From: Pleurotus ostreatus/Saccharomyces cerevisiae fusant
Taxonomy: Eukaryota > Opisthokonta
Length of the DNA stretch: 64,000 bases
Assembly: GCA_024196135.1 (NCBI GenBank)
Contig: JAMQCK010000014.1
Coordinates: 1 to 64,000 of the forward strand
Direction: 5' to 3'
Positions within the stretch are counted from its first letter, which is position 1, and each line of letters begins with the position of its first letter. A program made the translations under genes and the position numbers. The notes under the pieces are model-generated. The model saw only the letters and a list, made by a program, of their open reading frames with translations. It did not search any database and was not told the DNA's origin. Shown here piece by piece: positions 10,871-22,619 of the stretch.

Positions 10871-13800
10871 ATGGTCGAGCCCGTCGCGCTCGCCTTCAAC
10901 TCCCTCAATGCGCGCCTCACACACGCCCTCCCCGGCATTGCTGCCGCCAAACTCGTCGCCCGCCCGCTGAGGCCGGCGCTCCCCGCCGATTTCTTCAATC
11001 CGCGGCCGCGCAGTGTGAAGGGCAAGGAGCGCGCTTTGGACCCGAGCCTCACGCTCAATGACTGGCCTGCATGGCAGTGCCAGGAGTGGTTGTGCTCACC
11101 GCACGTGTGGTGCTCAAGTGCGTGCGGTAGTTGCGATGTACGACTCGAATACTGATGCATACTTCCCCCTCAGTCCACCACCGCGCCGAGCTCATGGAGG
11201 AGCTTCGCCCCACCCGCGGCCGCTCACGCAGGGTGCCCCGCACTATCCCCTCGCCTCGGACGAACTCGGCTGGGCGTGTTTTCGTTGCCAGCCAGAAGCG
11301 GCACGTCTCGCATAGCTCGGAGGCGCTTCAGGAGGAGGAGGGCCGCCCTCCAGATTACCATCCACCCTATGAGACATCGACACATAGTCGAAGACGAGAG
11401 TCGTGGGCGTCGCATCTGTTCCCCGTTGCTGCCGCACCTGAGCGGAGGCAAGAGCTGTCTCCCACCGTACCCCAGGCTCCTCTACCCACCTCGCATGAAG
11501 AGGCGCCTTCGTCTGCAACGGAGGAGGAGCAATCGCTTTCATCTGTTACTCCTGAATATGAACACTCCCAAACCCCCATAACCCTTGACAGTACGTATGC
11601 TACTACAATTCGTGTGGCTGCGTGCTAATCGTGGCGCAGCTCTCTTTCCCCCTTACGAATCCGATCATCTTCGCCCCGTCAAGCGACCACGACTAGATCC
11701 CAAGTCGTTGCCGTCCCCGGTTATTGCCCTTCACCGGCTCAAGAATCTGATCAACGGTCCCACCGCCGACATCCTTGGCGAGGAAGTTCAGACTTTGCTC
11801 ACTTGTCTGCGCGACGATGCACAGTTGGAACCGTACGATGTCCTCCTGCTTTCCTCCAAGATGTTGCGCAAGACCCAAGCCTGGCACGACAGCAAGCAGG
11901 GCTGGAATCGGCAGCGTCAATTTGGTGAAGTCTTGGTCTCAATCTTGGAACCCCTCCAAGGTCGGTTTGCACCCTCGTCGATCTTCGATTACCAGCACCA
12001 CTGTATGCTCAGCGAAGCGCTTTCCCTGTGTGGACGCTTAGCAGAGGCTGCAACGATACTACGCTCGATCGACACGATGCACGGACACTCAAGGCAGAAT
12101 GCCCGGGTGCTTCAAGCCCACGAGACCCTCGTTCTGGCTGCTAATCGGTACTACGACGCTGCTCGCGTCCTCGACTACGTGGTCCTTGAATGGGGCAGGC
12201 TCGGTGCGCACATATTGCGTCGTTCCTTCGGAGGCTCATCGCAGAAGGCACTGCGCGACACGGTTTTCGGCATTCTCTATAAGGTGGAGAACCCGGCTCA
12301 GATCCTTGATAACCGGCCAGGATGGACCCAGGAGCAGCGCGCGCACGCCGCCGCGACACTTCTGGAGGTCTGTCTTCGACACGAACTGCCGCAGGACGCT
12401 TTGGAGATCTTCGAGTACATGGAGCGCGAGCATATCGAAATATCACTCCACGCACGGTCGCGGCTCATCCGATTGCTGGCCAGAGAAGGCTTGGACGCAG
12501 CGGCGAACAGGGTCAATGACTCGACGCCGAACCTCGAGCGACGCTCGCGTTCCAAGGTCAATCTTTTCATCGCCAGCCACCGGGGCGACACCCTTGTCGC
12601 TGAAGGTTACTATCGTCGTCTCATCCGCGCACGCGCCGTTCAACCCTTCGATACTGCCATGTACATGCTCTCTTACGCCGTCCACGGTGCCGGAACGCAG
12701 ACTGCCAGGCTCTTCTCTCAGCACTTCGCGTGGGAGGGTCGGAGCTGGCGCCACCACCGCATCCGCCCTAGCTATCTGCACTACTCCCTTGTCATCCAAG
12801 CCTACACTCGCGCGGGCGACCGCGCCGCCGCCAAGCGTTGGGTCGAGATGATGCGCAACGATGGGCATAGGCCCTCCGTCGACATCTATGCGATGGTGTT
12901 GCAGATGCATGCTCGCCGCGGAGATCATAAGGCGCTGCAGCGCGTCATGCGGCAGATGGAAAGGTCCGACATCGTGCTGACCGCGGCGCCGTACACCTCT
13001 GTCATCAACCTCCTGGCCAAGCAGCGCGACATCGAGGGCGCGGAGCACATCTTCGACCGCGCCCTCAGACACGGCGTCAAGCCCGACCGCCGCATGCTGC
13101 GTGCGCTTATGGACGCATACGCCGAGGGCGGCAACTGGCAAGGCCTCGTCCGCGCCTTCGACTTCGCGTCCAAGAGCCCCGAGCGGCAGCTCCGCCTCTC
13201 CATCGAGCTCTACAACCAGCTCTTCAAGGGCTACCTCCGCATGGGCGCGCCCTTCCGCCTCGTCTCGCGCCTCTTCCTGCGCCTGCGCGAGCTCGGCGTG
13301 CGCCCGAACCAGTACACGTACGCGCTGGTGATGCAGTCCGCGGTCGACGCGGGGAAGATGCGCGTGGCGGACGAGCTGTATGGGGAGATGAAGCGCTTGG
13401 GGGAGACGGATCCGGACCTGCGGCCGAATGAGTATGTGGTGAGCATACTGCTCATTGGCGCGTTGCGGCGAAGGATGTACGCAAGGGCGATGCAGGTGCT
13501 GCGCGAGGCGAAGGAGCAGCGAATACCGTTGCGTCCGGCGGCGTATGTGGCACTTGTGCGCATGCATGCGTACAAGCGCACGCCCGGGGGCAGGACACAC
13601 GCCCTCGAGTTCGCGCACGACTTGGTCCGCTCGATCCTGGATTCACCCAATCCCGCTATGCGACGCGCTCTCAGCGAACGCCCGGTCAACGGTCTGACTG
13701 TTGTCGAACGATTCTATTTCCCGCTTCTGCGCGCCCTTGCTAAGCAGCGCCGGCCGGAGGCGGTCGAGGAACTGGTCGAGGAGATCCACGCTCGCGGCGT

Positions 13801-14791
13801 AAGACCATCCATCACGACCCTTACTGTGCAGCTGGACGCCTATCGCCGGACCTACAGGCTCGACGACGCTACGGTTCTTTGGCAGCGCATTTTCAGGAAG
13901 GGCGTGAGGACTATGCGGCCCAGCGTACTCTTTGCTGGTGAGGAGGGTGCCGACGTCAAACGGGATACTCAGGTGCTCTGCCCGGCGCTTTCTATCTACG
14001 TCGATGCGCTCTCCGCCGCTGGTCAACACGAAGCTATTCCGAGCGTGTGGCAGGCATGCGCGGACGTGGGCGTTGAGTTCGACGGGCACAACTGGAATCA
14101 GCTTGCGATTGCACTTCTACGTGCTGGCCAGGTTACGCGCGCCTTCGAACTTGTGGAGAAGGTGCTCATCCCGATGGGTCAGCGTAGCATGTCGTACAGG
14201 ACTTCTCGCGACGCCGAGCCGGAGACTCCGCTGGCTGCTTCGACTGCTCCGCCGATGGACCCGCCCCTGGACCGCGCCACGAGACGTGCGTACATGCAAC
14301 GCAGACTCAAGCGGCCGGCAAGGCGGCTGTTCCAGGATGTCTCCAGCAGCGCGCTCGCCAAGGACGCAGCGGGCCCGATGCACGTTTTGCAGCAAGTCGC
14401 ACCGGCCTTCGGCTCGTACAGACCACATCGCGCTCTCGTGCGCCTGCTCAAGCTCGCCTACCACCGTTTGCGCGCCCGCGCTCCTGCAGAGGTCATCGGC
14501 CCGCGCCCCACCCCCGAGCCCGAACGGCGCATCGCCTACGAGCGCTCGACCTACATCCAGTCGGCCTTCCTGCCACGTCTAGCACCCGAGGAGCAGATTA
14601 TGGCCAAGGAGGAGGCTGAGGAGGTCAGGAGACAAATCGAGGCGCGCTATCCGGGTGCGGTGGCGCTGGTGAAGCAGGAGGAGATCAATGAGAAGGCGAG
14701 GAGAAGGGTGGTGGGGCGGATGGTCAAGGCGAAGAGGAGGTTGTTGCAGAGGGAGATCAGGAGGATGAGGCGGATGAGGACGGCGGTGTAG
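10871..14791 (+). CDS. Large pentatricopeptide-repeat (PPR) protein, probably mitochondrial
   Basis: Three exons: 10871 to about 11119, about 11174-11591, and one very long exon from about 11639 to 14791, giving about 1270 residues. The start ATG (TCCATGG) opens a basic, Ala-rich segment, followed by a Ser/Glu/Pro-rich linker. From about residue 350 the protein is a helical array with PPR-like units, for example YNQLFKGYLRMGAPFRLVSRL, then VRPNQYTYALVMQSAVDAGK and HYSLVIQAYTRAGDRAAAKRW, typical of organelle RNA-binding PPR proteins. The C-terminus is strongly basic (RRVVGRMVKAKRRLLQREI). Such proteins process or stabilise mitochondrial RNAs; the target here is unknown. The long antisense ORFs across it are shadows of GC-rich codons. 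Confidence 0.85.
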
Positions 14792-15204
14792 TTGGGTATT
14801 TTGCATATCAAGCAAGGCATCGTGCATTTTCATAGTCGCTTTTATTGAAATCATTGCATGGGAAAGGGTTTCAGTGATGCGCCTTTGCAGATTCCTTAAC
14901 ATTAGACCCAGTGATGGGCGACCAGCGCCTCCCAAACACTCCTACACGGCGCGCCAGCGTACAGGATACAAGTCGAGGCGAAGCAAACACTGCAGAGATT
15001 ACGACCCGCCGATCCGCCCCAAACTGACAATCTCCCGCGCTCTACAAATGCAAGCTTCCAACAATTCCCCCTCCCTCCCCAGCAGCTTGCGGTCTTCCGG
15101 AGCACCACGAGAAGGGTCTGCCAACGGGTCTGCGTGCTCGCATTAGCAAAGATAAATGACCATGCGACGAGCGCAACTACCTTGCGGGCTAAATGGGCGC
15201 AAAT
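14792..15204. other. Intergenic, PPR gene 3' flank
   Basis: This is the 3' flank of the PPR gene. No gene, clear repeat border or RNA gene is seen before the dispersed repeat begins. Confidence 0.5.
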
Positions 15205-15540
15205 GGATCTTGACTTGAAGAGCGCGACCTAAAGGGGAGTACAACGGGTCCCGACGTTCGACTCCTTCCCTGGGCCCCACGCATGTGCCAGTGCCAGAGC
15301 CTAGTGATCAGATATCCCGAAGCGGCCCCACAAGCTAATGCCTGCCACTGAACCAGAGGTACACGCAGAGCATGATCCCCATCTGGCCAACGTCAATTCA
15401 GCCACTGAGGGTGGCCGTCGCTGTGTGGGGCAAATGTACCGAGATATACTCGGGAGAGTTGGCGTGCCCTCTGAAGAATCAAGCAGATAGAAGGGACCTT
15501 TATATTCCATGCACGACATTTGTGTTTCGCATGTGAAAAA
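15205..15540. repeat. Dispersed repeat, copy A
   Basis: This stretch is clearly similar to 23790-24123 in the same orientation. The core (15303-15490 against 23888-24070) includes long shared runs such as GATCAGATATCCCGAAGCGG, and GAGAGTTGGCGTGCCCTCTG near its end. In copy A the plus-strand reading frame is closed by TAG after VPSEESSR, while copy B stays open further. On the minus strand both copies keep an open frame ending GISLWGRFGISDH. It could be a remnant of a mobile element or of a duplicated gene; I do not recognise the family. Confidence 0.8.
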
Positions 15541-15580
15541 ACGTAGGTAAGACTTCGAGTCCATCGTCCTAGACTTTGGG

Positions 15581-16320
15581 GGGTATAGGTGAAATACACG
15601 AAAGTGAAAGTGGGAAAGTGAGTAAGTGCCGTCCGCGGCGAAAGTGAAAGTCGCCGCCGAATCGACTTTCGCGGATTACCTAATCCGGTGGCGGGGATGC
15701 CCACACGCGCTGCAGCCGGCGCCTATCATCCCTGCCTCCTACTTGCATGTGGCCGTCGCTTTCATCGTCTCGCGCGTCCCCGCTGTGCATCAAAATACCC
15801 CGCCATGATGGACAAGCGTACGGCATAGGTTTCTGAGGTCCTGGCTGGGCACAACGAACTCGGTACGTGGGCAGACCTGGACCTTCTCCTGCTCCCCCGC
15901 TGAATAGTCATCTACAGCAACGACCCTCGCTCATATACAACACGCGGAGCTCACCCACAACGCTTTACTAGCGCGTGAAAGCGACAGCGAAAATGACGAG
16001 CCACAGGTCTCGCGACACCGTCCACACATCGAGTGCTCAGCTCGCCTTTCCCTGTCTCCCATACAACACGATGCCCCCGCCTTTGCTTATTTGGTGTAGT
16101 TCAGAGATACATGCAATATGCTTGCCAAATATATACATCATCATAACATATGCATAGCTCATCACCTTGAAATTGCATGCGTCGTTGAACAGCTCAAGCG
16201 AACTCGTAGAAACAAGTACGTTCGGCAGGTGCCGAGGATGACTTTCGCCAGCGAAAGTCGCATGTCTTAGATCCGCACTAGTGCGGCCGACTTTCACTTT
16301 CGTGTTTTTCGTCACGACTC
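15581..16320. mobile_element. Non-autonomous Mutator-like (MULE-type) DNA element, 740 bp
   Basis: Flanked by a perfect 9-bp direct repeat GACTTTGGG at 15572-15580 and 16321-16329. The first 31 nt (15581-15611) and the reverse complement of the last 31 nt (16290-16320) align without gaps at 24 of 31 positions, the inner 16 (ACACGAAAGTGAAAGT) being identical. Both ends start with G. A 9-bp target duplication and G-initial inverted repeats are the hallmark of Mutator-like elements. Subterminal CGAAAGTC/GACTTTCG motifs recur (15640-15675 and 16240-16259, the latter a 9+2+9 perfect hairpin), which would suit transposase binding. No transposase ORF is inside, so it would need a protein in trans. 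Confidence 0.8.
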
Positions 16321-16329
16321 GACTTTGGG

Positions 16330-16843
16330 CTGATTGGCCAATTGCTTGTCTCTATTTGGCCTTTGTTCGGAACAATCTTAATCTGGCAATGTCGCGACAC
16401 GTGTACGGCTGCAAGCTCTCACACTGCCAGCATCATGAGATTTCTCCTCCCTTCGCGCCCACACCGATGTTTGCCCTTGCTCGAGAGGAGATGAAGCAAT
16501 ACTTGCCCAACGCTGCTCTTATGTCGTTGATAAGATATCTCATAGCGATGCTCAAGACATATACTTCCGCTCACCGCGCGGGGTTATCGTTAGATTCCGC
16601 TGGACGTGCCAGTGTACCCGTCTCTGTCACTTGTTTCTACCTCTCATCTGCCATCTCGACGACGGTCCTTTGACGCGTCCACATATCTATCTATCAGTAC
16701 ACCTATTTTCCCTTAAATCGCCTTATCAACGGCGTTTGGGGCTTTCGTTGGCGTCTACGTAGGTTCATTCCATCCAACGTGCCATGCGATCCTGAATGTC
16801 TGCTCTAGGCGACATCGACCACCCGCTCTGAGAGTTACTCAGC
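16330..16843. other. Intergenic, upstream of orphan gene
   Basis: This stretch lies between the MULE-type element and the orphan gene start. No motif or coding pattern that I can support is seen. Confidence 0.4.
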
Positions 16844-18684
16844 ATGCAGCTGCGCCGGGAAGAAGGGATGCAGGATGCTTCTTTGGCGGGTGTGATCTTG
16901 GCTATGTCCAGTTGCACCTCGCCCATCGACATGGTCCCCCACCTGCTCAACAACGCCAAGGAGCTCGAGACGGACGTGCTTTGCGGATCTCGCAGCGACT
17001 TCGACGTGGCGGCGAAGAGGGGAAAATATCTATTCCAGATGCAGGCGGATGAGCTGGTCACCAAGGCATATCCCGACCTCTGCGCGACGTTCCCTGAAAT
17101 CCTGGAGGTGCGTCCGTCACTTTCTCGCGGTATTACTTGGACTCTGACATCGGACTCGCCGTCGTAGGTCGCCTCTTCCGTGCTAGTCCACGATCATGCG
17201 CTAGACGCGCTTTGCAAGATTGTCAATCTCTGGTTCGGAAAAGTCCCCGCGGCGGCTGCTGCAGGTCTACTGCGTGCAATTATCGGTCGTCTGGACGCCA
17301 GCAACAACGGTACACAGAAGGCTCGCTCTCTAGTTACGGCCTTGCTCGATCCGTTCGTCACTGCAGCCGTGCAAGAGTGTATACGCTAGTGCGTATGCCG
17401 CTCACTTTATCGCTCTCCACTCTGACTATCGTGCATAGCAAGAGCAAGGGTTCGACCATCGTCGAGCCAACTTACGAATTCACCTTCGAGCTTCGCGTGC
17501 GACCCCATTCCCCCGAGTTGTCGACGAAGGACTTTGAGCAGCCATGCCATCCCACGTCAGCCGCCACTACTGCGCCAATTCAGAGGGCAGACAGCGTTCA
17601 CGGCGGTGTCGGCACGTCGAAGAGATCTCGCGAGGAGGACGACTATGATCGTGTTTGCGCATCGGGGCAGGAAGTTGTAACCGACGACGCCGGGCGGATC
17701 GTCAGCAACATCGACGGCGCGGCTACCGTCACGACACGCGACCATGAAGGAGGGCTTGAGCCACCGCTCAAGAAGCGTAGGACCGATGGCGTCGCCCAGC
17801 CTGCTCCACCGGCATACGACTTTCTCCAGAAGCCCGCAAAGACTCATACCGGAGGCGCGAAGGGCGTAAAGAAGACAGCTGGTGCGTACAAAGATGTTCT
17901 CCTCGTATATTTCCTGACGGCCGCCAGGTGTCGTGGAGCAACTTGTGTTCAGCGACCTCAACAATATCGTCGACAAAGTTCCTCTGCACCATGTCTCCAG
18001 AGAACAAATACTCCTCTATCAGGGTCCGTTCACTTATGGCGAGCAGACTGACACCATGATTGGCCGCAACATCACTCGATACGTGATCATGTCCGGCGTG
18101 CACGATGTTGCGCCGCCCCACACGCTTACTGCGTGGGGAGCTTCGGTAGGTTTTCCCCTCCGCTCGAACAGCGGCCTACTGAACTCGTCATAGTTAGTCG
18201 CGAAGTACCTGTCATCGACCCAGATGACAACACGCATCGCGAAATCCCTCGACCTGCCTAAATCGCAGGAATATCCTTTCTTCTGCGCCATCGGTCGAGC
18301 GTCGTATCACCAGCCTTTTGAAGACCTTCGCAAGCAACTCATGATGATCTACGCCCCTGCGATATCCTCGGCGGTCAAAGCCATCGCGCCCATTAGGCCG
18401 TGCACAGATAGCCGTCAGCGTACGCGGGCGCTTGGTGAGTGCAGGCCTCGGTCCCAGATTCCTTCGTAAATAATGCTCACCCGCGCTTAAGCAGAATCCC
18501 GACGCCAGCATCTGCGCGATGTCATCAGACTCGGTGCGAAGGGGATCAAGTTCACGTTGGGCCTGACGTCGTTTGAGGCTGTGATGAGCACCGACAAGGT
18601 GGTCGTAGACGCGATGTTGAGCTATGAGTTATTCGAGAATCTGGGTATCATCGAGCACTGGCGGCAAAGGGCGAGCCGCTGCTA
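16844..18684 (+). CDS. Hypothetical protein with nuclear-localisation-like motif
   Basis: I do not recognise this protein. Six exons in a consistent frame give about 500 residues. The first part (MQLRREEGMQDASLAGV...) is helical and Ala/Leu-rich, with KVPAAAAAGLLRAIIGRL. The middle is polar and disordered and contains LKKRRTDG, a plausible nuclear signal. The C-terminal half (FSDLNNIVDKVPLHHVSREQ, TRYVIMSGVHDVAPPHTL, FFCAIGRASYHQPFEDL) looks globular. It ends LFENLGIIEHWRQRASRC at TAA 18682-18684. Donors and acceptors are canonical, for example GTGCGT...GTAG at 17108-17167. The first exon could be further upstream. It is the first of two unrecognised genes in the repeat-rich region. Confidence 0.6.
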
Positions 18685-20886
18685 AGGAATCCTTCGGCAG
18701 AGCGTCTGGACGGCTTGCGACGAATACCCTCTTCTGTACGAACATCTTCTATCCATCTGTACACCCTATCTTCGCCTCGTACACGACACCGATACCACCT
18801 TCGTACACACCATATACCACATACGTTACAATGGCCGCGCGAGCATCTGTACTACAGCATCAGTCAATTGGGACGGACCTTGCGAGGCGCTCCAAGTGTG
18901 CGGTAAGGCTTGCGAAAATATAATGTCCTTGAAATTCCTACGACGAAATAGGACGGTCATCGGAAAGGGCCCAAGGTTCGAACAATCTCCCAAGGTTCTT
19001 TGGACCCCGCAAGTTTTCCCACTCTTGCCTTGCGAGGTTCTGGGTTCCATGCAAGGTTTTGGCGCTCTTGTAGGGGATATTTGACCTTTCTCATTCCTCT
19101 CAATGACTGCATAATTCACGCTGTAATTCGGGGTCAAAAGATGGATTGCATAAATGGGCTACTGGTAGTACAACAGTCAGTCTACAGATAAGCTACGCTA
19201 CTGGTCGACACCGACGAGATCCCATCCCGTCGACGGGCCTCAACGCAGCGACTGCTCACCGGGAGCGCCGGCCGCAGATACTCCAGTCTCGTCCGCGTCC
19301 ACTCTTCCACCCGTCCACTCGACGCTGCCTGCTCTTACTTCCCGTGCGCCCGTACCCCACAATCACGTCTACAGCCCTTCCCGCGCTCCCCATGGTACGG
19401 CAAGCTATGCTATCCACGCGGGATGAGCCGGGCACGTGTTCAATGGCGGAAGCGCCGTACTCTGTTTGGCGAGGGGATACGGGGTGTAGGCGAGCGTGTC
19501 CAAACCTATCGACATGAAGGATAATGTCAGCAAGCAAATAGCGGCGGACCCATGTGAAACTCACTCACACGCAATCCTTCATCCGATGTTGTCCTCTTTC
19601 ACGAAGGGCGAGGAGGCCAAACGACGACGCTTACCTGCTGCAGGCAAGGAGCGCGCCATAAGAAGATGTTTGTCAGCGGCGGCGACGGCGACAGCGACGG
19701 CAACGACGTTACCTTCGAAGCGCAAGGTACGTCAAGCACAGCACGGCTTGCATGTACCCTGCGTGCAAGAACAGTCAGCCGAGACATAAGACGAGCAAAA
19801 CGGCGGCGGGAGGTCATTTGTCAAGCGACGCTGGGTCGACGCCATGGTGGAAGGAGACAAGGAGAGTTTTTTAAAAACGCCCTTGATGACGGCGTCGCGA
19901 GTGATGTCATTGATGCCTCATGCTCGCGCGCTTGGACAGCTCGACTTGTGCTTTCTGCGACCGCGAGCGCCCTGCCGCTAAGATCTTCTATGTGGCCGAC
20001 AGTGATTTTTCCCTCTTCACCGCTTGTGCCCGTATACAGGAAACCGTACATACTCTGCCGCGCTCTGTGAATATCATAGATCAGTTGGGAGAGCGTCATG
20101 CCCACCCCTTTCAGTCTCTTCGTATGCGCACGGGAGCCGCTGGTACAAACCATTGCAGCGCTCTCGTACGGTGAGGACGAGGATAGCGACAGCCCTGCAT
20201 GCTCACCGAAATCATTTGACCGACCTTGGCAGGTTTCGCAAACCTTGGGACACCATTGAAACCCTGGGAAAGCCTCGTAAGCGGCGGGCAATCATTATCG
20301 CAAAATTAGAAGGACAAGCCGTCTTAAATAACCTTCCTATTTCTACGCCAATTTACTGATGCAATGATCCAAGTATACTATGTGTTGGGAATAAGCATAT
20401 TACGCGTATGTAACAAGGCGATTACAGGTTGAGGCATGGTTTATGAGGGATCGAACCCAAGGGTCACGCGCGGTGGCGGAGACGCGATCGCCGCGTGTTG
20501 CTGCAAGCGGCCACCAGCGTCGAGTTTGACCGGAACCTCTTCCTGGCAGCACTTGGTTATTGAGTCCCAAACGACTTAATGAGGGCTTATCATCTTTCTT
20601 CGTGCAATCTGTCGACAGTATGGTGCTCCGAATCCTCAGGTAGTGTCCGCGAGCTTGCATATCCCGTATCCAGTGTGGCTGAGCTACTCTGACTGTCCGA
20701 CCCCTTTCCACGCTGTCAAATATCTGCCACTTTCACGCTCAACCTTCCGCTAGTACATTACGGTGAGCGGCTCTGCTCGATTCAGATCGTTCCTCTTCTC
20801 TTCACCATCATCGACGTCCTGGACTTGATAGTAAGGGCCCCGCTTCGACAGATATAAGCGAGGTTTGCTGATTTTTATTTCTACCA
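18685..20886. other. 2.2-kb gene-poor, degenerate stretch
   Basis: No continuous gene could be built. From 18960 to 19070 CAAGGTT and close variants recur at least four times. Several open frames exist on both strands (for example minus 19821-20291 and plus 19666-20070), but none joins by good splice sites to a recognisable protein. It may hold broken exons of the flanking genes or an old insertion. Confidence 0.5.
18831..18902 (+). other. Possible orphan first exon
   Basis: An ATG in good context (GTTACAATGGCC) opens 24 codons (MAARASVLQHQSIGTDLARR then SKCA) that end at a strong donor GTAAGG at 18903. I found no convincing second exon, so it may start a gene whose body has decayed, or the one ending at 22128. 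An ARRSKC start is reminiscent of PARP-type zinc fingers, but that is too short to claim. Confidence 0.3.
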
Positions 20887-22128
20887 GTGACGGAAGACGA
20901 CCATGTGCCCAGCGCGGACGAATACCTGCGCTTCATTCAAGCTCTGCAAGACCCCATTCGCTACTACTATACACTCCGTGGTACCAAGTTCAAATGCCGT
21001 TCCCCACTGGACTTCACCTCTGACCATGACGGAATGCTTGTCGGAAGAAACATCCCCACGAACCCTGAAGAGAGAGCGGCGGCGGCTCGCGCTGCAGTGG
21101 ACGAATTAAGAGCGTCCCTGCAACGCCTCGTACAGGCCTCGCCCACCCTCGCGGCACTATCGCCTGCTGCTCAGAAGGTGAGCAAGCCATCGTTCGCATT
21201 TAAGCAGCAGTAACGCTTATGTGCTTCGACAAGGCTCTTGTCGACGAGTTCTGCTCGGAAAGGACGGTTCATATGGAGGCTCAGACCCATCATCGCCATC
21301 CCTATTCACCCACGACTTCGAACTCCGCCATTTCCTTATACACACTCATCTACGCCCTCGCTCGTGAGACGCATGGCGAGCGCACTCTTGACTCTTGGGT
21401 CAAAAATAACCTCGAACCCGCTATGCGCGGCGTCTCCTACGTCCTGCAGTCACGGTACGCGTGTCCGCCACTTGGCTCGAAGTCCAGCGGTGCTGATGCA
21501 TCTTTCCTCCCTAAGCGATGTCCCCATGTCGTCTTTTGAGGCAGCAGAGAACCAACCCACAGTCGCGACTGAGCCCTACGTTGCTCCCAGTCTGGTGGTA
21601 CTCGAGGAAGCCGCTTCATTCGCACCCACTTCGACCGGCGGCGCATCCCAGGAAGCCACCGCGTTGGACTCCGTCAGCACCGTCACGGGTTCCTCTACCA
21701 GCTCCCAGGTCGTGTACGTTCCTGCAGAGTCTACCTCTTCGCTACCCGACGAGATGCGTAAGTCTACATACTTTCTTGACTACATAGCTTCTAATGCACC
21801 CAGCAGCCAAGAAGCGCAAGAACGACGAGCAGCCTGAGACGAGTTCGCAAGCGTCGAAGAAGGCGAAGACAGCGGTAGGGGGCCTCAAGCGCGCGACGAG
21901 CATGGTCTGTCCGATCCCGGTTCCCCGAAAGTCCTTTGCGAGCGACAAGGGCAAGGAGGTCGCTGCGCCGCCCAATGATGACGAACCCGCTGCTCCTAAA
22001 GTACGTTGACCATCATCTTCCTTCCGTCTTTTGTTGATCAAGCCCGCACTCAGTTGAAGGGTTCCAGGACCGCTGCATTTTTCCGCAAGCCTTTTGGGCC
22101 TCCGCCGCCGCTACCGCAATGGAAGTAG
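20887..22128 (+). CDS. Hypothetical protein, 5' end unresolved
   Basis: I do not recognise this protein. The first clear exon opens directly after an acceptor (TTCTACCAG) with no ATG, reading TEDDHVPSADEYLRFIQALQ. A preceding exon ending near 20760 before GTGAGC is likely but its ATG was not found. Further exons give ALVDEFCSERTVHMEAQT, a Ser/Thr-rich stretch with SQVVYVPAESTSS, a basic segment PKKRKNDEQ...SKKAKTA that looks nuclear, and the tail FFRKPFGPPPPLPQWK with TAG at 22126-22128. Introns near 21178-21231 and 21780-21805 are good; the one near 21460-21545 has a weak donor. It may be the 3' part of a gene damaged upstream. Confidence 0.45.
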
Positions 22129-22612
22129 GCTCGTTCCTTCTCTTGACGGAGCTCGCGCTCGAGCGCGTGACATCCATACCTGCCACCTTTCTCTCATTTT
22201 AAGACACTCGCCTCTATTTCCGGAACGCTCCTTATCATCCACAATTTGGGTGGCCCTCCGCGGAATACATGTACATACGATATTATATCGGTTTGTAACG
22301 TACGATGGCCTACCTTCACGACGCGTAGCCGAATCGATACAAGTGTACATTACCGCGACAGATACCCATCGGCTGCCCACAGTCGGCTGGCGAAGCAATA
22401 TGAACAATAGTCCTATCTATTTCAGCCGCATTCGTTGCCAGGCGCAACGCCGCCGGCTAAGACTGAGCAAATGTACAAGATGGCAACGCCTCAGGTCATA
22501 TCTGCCAAATCGATATACTTCGCCACAGACAATTGCGCAAAGGCCGTTTGCTCGCCCAATTGAGTGACCCAATTAATGAACATCGCACTGAAAGAATGTA
22601 GTATTCTGTCCC
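22129..22612. other. Intergenic, left of the TIR element
   Basis: This stretch is AT-richer than neighbouring genes. No coding sequence is recognised. Confidence 0.4.
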
Positions 22613-22619
22613 ATTACAG

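Noticed and set aside
12443..13618. 391-codon minus-strand open frame
   Set aside because: It is the antisense shadow of the long PPR exon, caused by GC-rich third positions.
19821..20291. Minus-strand 156-codon ORF as a gene
   Set aside because: It has no splice-supported extension, no recognisable family and lies in degenerate sequence.
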